DNA from: Streptomyces luteogriseus
Lineage (GTDB): Bacteria > Actinomycetota > Actinomycetes > Streptomycetales > Streptomycetaceae
Length of the DNA stretch: 64,000 nt
Direction: 5' to 3'
Assembly (NCBI RefSeq): GCF_014205055.1
Contig: NZ_JACHMS010000001.1
Location: 4,340,001 to 4,404,000 of the forward strand
Positions within the stretch are counted from its first letter, which is position 1; each line of letters opens with the position of its first letter. The notes below the pieces were generated by a model. The model was not told the origin of the DNA, made no database searches, and worked only from the letters and a program-made list of their open reading frames with translations. Positions 60,555-64,000 of this stretch are shown here, one piece after another. The position numbers were made by a program, and so were the translations under genes.

Positions 60555-61373
60555 TCAGCCCAGCAACCGCTCCAGCACCACCGCAATGCCGTCCTCGTCG
60601 TGGGAGGACGTCACCTCGTCGGCCACCGCCTTCAGTTCCTCGTGGGCGTCCGCCATGGCGACGCCGTAGGAGGCCCAGGCGAACATCGGTATGTCGTTGG
60701 GCATGTCACCGAAGGCGATCGTGTCGGCCGCCTTCATGCCGAGCCGACGGGCCGCCAGGGACAGACCCGTCGCCTTGGACAGCCCCAGGGGGAGCAGCTC
60801 GACGATGCCCTCGCCCGCCATCGTGACCGTGACGAACCCTCCGGCGGTCCGCGTGGCCGCCTCGCACAGCTCGTCGTCCGACAGGGTCGGGTGCTGGATG
60901 TACAGCTTGTTCAGGGGCGCCGTCCACAGGTCCGACGCGTCCGTGAAGGGCGTGGCGGGCAGGGCGCCCTGGACCGCGTAGCCCGGGCCGACCAGCACCT
61001 CGCCGTCGAGGCCGTCGCGGCTCGCCGCCAGGTACAGCGGGCCGACCTCCGCCTCGATCTTGGCCAGCGCCACACCGGCCAGCTGCCGGTCCAGCGTCAC
61101 CGACGTCAGCAGGCGGTGCGCGCCGGCGTCGTAGACCTGCGCGCCCTGGCCGCAGACGGCCAGGCCCTGGTAGCCGAGGTCGTCGAGGATGTGCCGGGTC
61201 CACGGGACGGCGCGGCCGGTGACGACGATGTGCGCGGCGCCCGCCGCGGTGGCCGCGGCGAGCGCGTCACGGGTCCGCGGCGACACCGTGTCGTCGGAGC
61301 GCAGCAGCGTCCCGTCGAGATCGGTGGCGACGAGCCGGTACGGGAAGCCTCCCGGAGAAGCCGTGTCGCTCAC
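60555..61373 (-). CDS. HAD-superfamily (Cof-type) phosphatase
   Basis: 272 aa. Motif I is DLDGTLLRSD, motif II is VVTGRAVP, and motif III/IV is LSKATGLSLAAR...IAFGDMPNDIPMF. Substrate unknown. The start GTG 61373 overlaps the serS stop by 4 nt (GTGA), so the two are translationally coupled. Paralogue of the HAD gene at 51598-52467. Confidence 0.93.
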   Translation of the reverse strand: MSDTASPGGFPYRLVATDLDGTLLRSDDTVSPRTRDALAAATAAGAAHIVVTGRAVPWTRHILDDLGYQGLAVCGQGAQVYDAGAHRLLTSVTLDRQLAGVALAKIEAEVGPLYLAASRDGLDGEVLVGPGYAVQGALPATPFTDASDLWTAPLNKLYIQHPTLSDDELCEAATRTAGGFVTVTMAGEGIVELLPLGLSKATGLSLAARRLGMKAADTIAFGDMPNDIPMFAWASYGVAMADAHEELKAVADEVTSSHDEDGIAVVLERLLG

Positions 61374-62647
61374 TTGGCCACCGGCTCCAGGACCTCCCGG
61401 CCGCCCAGGTACGGGCGCAGCACCTCGGGCACGCGCACCGAGCCGTCGGCCTGCTGGTGGTTCTCCAGGATCGCCACGATCGTGCGGGGAACGGCGCACA
61501 GCGTGCCGTTGAGCGTGGCCAGCGGCTTGACCTGCTTGCCGTCACGGACGCGGATCGACAGGCGGCGGGACTGGAACTCGGTGCAGTCCGAGGTCGAGGT
61601 CAGCTCGCGGTACTTGCCCTGGGTCGGGATCCACGCCTCGCAGTCGAACTTGCGGGAGGCCGAGGCGCCGAGGTCGGCGCTCGCCACGTCGATCACGCGG
61701 TACGGCAGCTCCAGCGAGGTCAGCCACTGCTTCTCCCACTCCAGCAGGCGCTGGTGCTCGGCCTGCGAGTCCTCGGGAGCGACGTAGGAGAACATCTCGA
61801 CCTTGTCGAACTGGTGCACGCGGAAGATGCCCCGGGTGTCCTTGCCGTGCGAGCCGGCCTCGCGGCGGAAGCAGGGCGAGAAGCCCGCGTAGCGCAGGGG
61901 CAGGCGGTCGGCGTCGAGGATCTCGTCCATGTGGTACGCCGCGAGCGGCACCTCGGACGTGCCGACGAGGTAGAGGTCGTCGTCGGCGAGGTGGTAGACG
62001 TCCTGGGCGGCCTGGCCGAGGAAGCCGGTGCCCGCCATGGACTGCGGGCGGACCAGCGCGGGGGTCAGCATCGGGGTGAAGCCGGCCGCGGTGGCCTGCG
62101 CCATCGCGGCGTTCACCAGGGCGAGCTCCAGAAGGGCGCCCACGCCGGTCAGGAAGTAGAAGCGCGAGCCGGAGACCTTGGCGCCCCGCTCGACGTCGAT
62201 CGCGCCGAGGATCTGGCCGAGCGCCAGGTGGTCCTTGGGCTCGAAGCCCTCGGCGGCGAAGTCGCGGATCGTGCCGTGCTTCTCGAGGGTGACGAAGTCC
62301 TCCTCGCCGCCCACGGGCACGTCCGGGTGGACGAGGTTGCCGAGCCTCTGGAGCAGCTCCTGGGTCTCGGTCGCGGCCGCGTCGCGCTCGGCGTCGGCCG
62401 CCTTGACGTCGGCGGCGAGCTGGCCCGCCTTCTTCAGCAGCTCGGCCTTCTCGTCGCCGGCCGCCTTGGGGATGAGCTTGCCGAGCGCCTTCTGCTCGGC
62501 GCGCAGCTCGTCGAAGCGGACGCCGGACGACCTTCGCCTCTCGTCGGCAGACAGGAGGGCGTCGACGAGCGCGACGTCCTCTCCACGGGCGCGCTGCGAC
62601 GCGCGCACACGGTCAGGGTCCTCACGGAGCAGGCGAAGGTCAATCAC
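61370..62647 (-). CDS. serS: Seryl-tRNA synthetase
   Basis: 425 aa. Class II aminoacyl-tRNA synthetase with a coiled-coil tRNA-binding arm (about 25-110). Motif 2 is CFRREAGSHGKDTRGIFRVHQFDKVE and motif 3 is LNGTLCAVPRTIVAILENHQ. It charges tRNA-Ser, whose gene (GCT) lies 0.9 kb downstream. Start ATG 62647, followed upstream by the DnaA-box-rich gap. Confidence 0.97.
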   Translation of the reverse strand: MIDLRLLREDPDRVRASQRARGEDVALVDALLSADERRRSSGVRFDELRAEQKALGKLIPKAAGDEKAELLKKAGQLAADVKAADAERDAAATETQELLQRLGNLVHPDVPVGGEEDFVTLEKHGTIRDFAAEGFEPKDHLALGQILGAIDVERGAKVSGSRFYFLTGVGALLELALVNAAMAQATAAGFTPMLTPALVRPQSMAGTGFLGQAAQDVYHLADDDLYLVGTSEVPLAAYHMDEILDADRLPLRYAGFSPCFRREAGSHGKDTRGIFRVHQFDKVEMFSYVAPEDSQAEHQRLLEWEKQWLTSLELPYRVIDVASADLGASASRKFDCEAWIPTQGKYRELTSTSDCTEFQSRRLSIRVRDGKQVKPLATLNGTLCAVPRTIVAILENHQQADGSVRVPEVLRPYLGGREVLEPVAK

Positions 62648-63188
62648 GCGCCCAAGGCTACCGGTGTGGGGTGACCGCCCACGACTCGCTATTCCGATTG
62701 CGGCTTACCTACCGTTATGGGTGAATTGCGCACAGTGTCAATAAAGAAGGCTCCCCTCCCCGGAACGAGGCATCGGGCGGGCGTCTCCTTGACTCGAATC
62801 CCTTGCGGTAGAAGGGACTTGGGCTTCGGTTGTCCACAGGGATCCACATCCGGGCAAGAGTTATCCACAGGCTGTGTGCAAGATCTGTGGACTTCGGAAT
62901 CGATCACTCCGGACGGCTCGGCCACCCCATGAATTCCCGCTGTAAACCCGCTCTACCCTCACTTTCGAGTGGAAACGGGTCACTCCGAAGAGTTACCGAA
63001 GGGGGAACGGTGGACGAAGGGTGACTTGGCCGATGATGGACGCATCAGGGGTCCCCAGGGTGATATGTCGACTGGCTCACGCTTCGTTGTCGACTTGTCC
63101 CCAGGTCGAGAAGCGGACCTGTGGATAACTTCTGTGGATAACGACTATCAGCAGGTACGACAGGCCGGGGACCGGGCTCGGAACCCGG
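62648..63188. promoter_or_regulatory. 541-bp gene-free gap with clustered DnaA-box-like 9-mers
   Basis: TTGTCCACA 62830-62838; TTATCCACA 62861-62869; AAGTCCACA on the - strand 62886-62894; TTGTCCCCA 63095-63103; TTATCCACA on the - strand 63120-63128 and again 63133-63141. Four of the six are exact Streptomyces DnaA boxes. No convincing ORF lies in the gap. It must also hold the serS promoter. Confidence 0.7.
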
Positions 63189-64000
63189 TCAGAAACGCCC
63201 GTCCTGGCACCGCGCCACCCAGTCCGCCGCCCCCGCGAACTCCTCGTCGGAGGTCCCCAGCCGCGGCGGCCGCACGTCCCCCGGCTGCATGTCCGCGCGC
63301 GGGTAGGAGCCGAGGTAGCGCACCTGGAGGCAGATCCGCTTCAGGCCCATCAGGGCGTCGGCCACCCGGCGGTCGGAGATGTGGCCCTCGGCGTCGATGC
63401 AGAAGCAGTAGTTGCCGATGCCCGCGCCGGTGGGCCGGGACTGCAGCAGCATCAGGTTGATGCCACGGGTGGCGAACTCGCCGAGCAGGTCGCGCAGCCC
63501 GCCGGGATGGTCGTCGCGCTGCCACAGCACGATCGACGTCTTGTCCGCGCCGGTCGGCGCGGCGGGCCGGGCCGGGCGGCCCACCAGCACGAACCGCGTC
63601 TGGGCGTTCTCCGCGTCGTGGATCCCGGTCTCCAGGGCTTCCAGGCCGTAGCGGGCGGCCGCGAACTCACCGGCGAAGGCCGCGTCGTACTGGCCCTCCT
63701 GGACCAGGCGGGCGGCGTCCGCGTTCGAGGCGGCGGACTCCCAGTGGGCGTCCGGGAGATGCTTCTTCAGCCAGTTGCGCACCTGCGGCTGCGCGGCCGG
63801 ATGGGCGGAGACGGTCTTGATGTCCGACAGCTTCGTGCCCGGGCGGACCAGCAGCGCGAAGGTGATCGACAGCAGCACCTCGCGGTAGATCATCAGCGGC
63901 GCGCCGGCGACCAGCTCGTCGAGGGTGGTGGTGATGCCGCCTTCGACGGAGTTCTCGATCGGCACGAACGCGGCCTCGGCCTCGCCGGCGCGGACCGCGT
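63189..64000 (-). CDS. pheA: Prephenate dehydratase, 5' end beyond right edge
   Basis: 270 codons visible, open to the right edge. Catalyses prephenate to phenylpyruvate in phenylalanine synthesis. The catalytic-domain end carries VPIENSVEGGITTTLDELV and the TRF motif (AQTRFVLVGRP). The regulatory ACT domain follows (TSIVLWQRDDHPGGLRDLLGEFATRGINLMLLQSRPT) with QSRP where most have ESRP. Convergent-free: its 3' end abuts the DnaA-box gap upstream of serS. Confidence 0.95.
   Translation of the reverse strand, partial: AVRAGEAEAAFVPIENSVEGGITTTLDELVAGAPLMIYREVLLSITFALLVRPGTKLSDIKTVSAHPAAQPQVRNWLKKHLPDAHWESAASNADAARLVQEGQYDAAFAGEFAAARYGLEALETGIHDAENAQTRFVLVGRPARPAAPTGADKTSIVLWQRDDHPGGLRDLLGEFATRGINLMLLQSRPTGAGIGNYCFCIDAEGHISDRRVADALMGLKRICLQVRYLGSYPRADMQPGDVRPPRLGTSDEEFAGAADWVARCQDGRF

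Noticed and set aside
62717..62932. 71-codon + strand ORF in the serS-pheA gap
   Set aside because: No ribosome site of note, no recognisable domain, and it runs through DnaA boxes.

Overview
The window is high-GC Streptomyces chromosomal DNA. Evidence is the codon usage, actinomycete-only genes (ssgR/ssgA, a mycothiol/phosphatidylinositol-type ino1, femX), and the gene order. From memory of S. coelicolor A3(2), that order matches the segment running from the DUF6049 gene beside cca to serS-pheA (about SCO3895-SCO3962), on one flank of oriC. The left edge is probably the oriC-proximal side. No insertion sequence, prophage or CRISPR array was seen.

Layout. 1-8 kb: a DUF6049 envelope protein (cut by the left edge), cca, a small membrane protein, an MFS transporter and a padR-ino1 operon. 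8-15 kb: cell-envelope genes (class A PBP, GT87 glycosyltransferase, an alanine-racemase-like PLP protein, femX). 15.6-17.3 kb: the rpsF-ssb-rpsR-rplI operon. 17.5-31 kb: MATE pump, dnaB, serine hydrolase, MarR/MFS/HbpS-like group, acetyltransferases, flavohaemoglobin, Nudix protein and LysR. 30-36.5 kb: a CGS-family PLP enzyme coupled to ptpA, small membrane proteins, a cupin, ssgR-ssgA (sporulation control) and a YibE/F protein. 36.6-44 kb: TPP riboswitch-thiC, a metallophosphatase, a LacI regulator and a HisC-type aminotransferase. 44.3-50.4 kb: cydA-cydB-cydCD behind a Rex operator. 50-64 kb: M23 peptidase, two HAD phosphatases, an LLM oxidoreductase, kptA, a hydrolase-SDR fusion, a four-gene ABC export cluster, tRNA-Ser, serS and pheA (cut by the right edge).

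The strongest signal that genes do not explain is chromosome-maintenance DNA. Twelve exact copies of the 14-bp ParB site GTTTCACGTGAAAC, plus three degenerate ones, are scattered through 64 kb. Some lie inside perfect 30-44 bp palindromes between convergent genes. One overlaps the start of cydCD, one is inside a reading frame, and two decayed copies lie in the variable arm of the thiC TPP riboswitch. There are also three clusters of DnaA-box-like 9-mers outside oriC: upstream of dnaB, between kptA and the fusion gene, and in the 541-bp serS-pheA gap. Together these suggest a ParB-loading and DnaA-binding domain laid over ordinary housekeeping genes.

Other oddities are a five-copy 35-bp tandem repeat overlapping the lysR stop codon, a repetitive N-terminal extension on the CGS-family enzyme, and two candidate small ORFs with good ribosome binding sites. 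All family assignments come from motifs read by eye. No database search was run.
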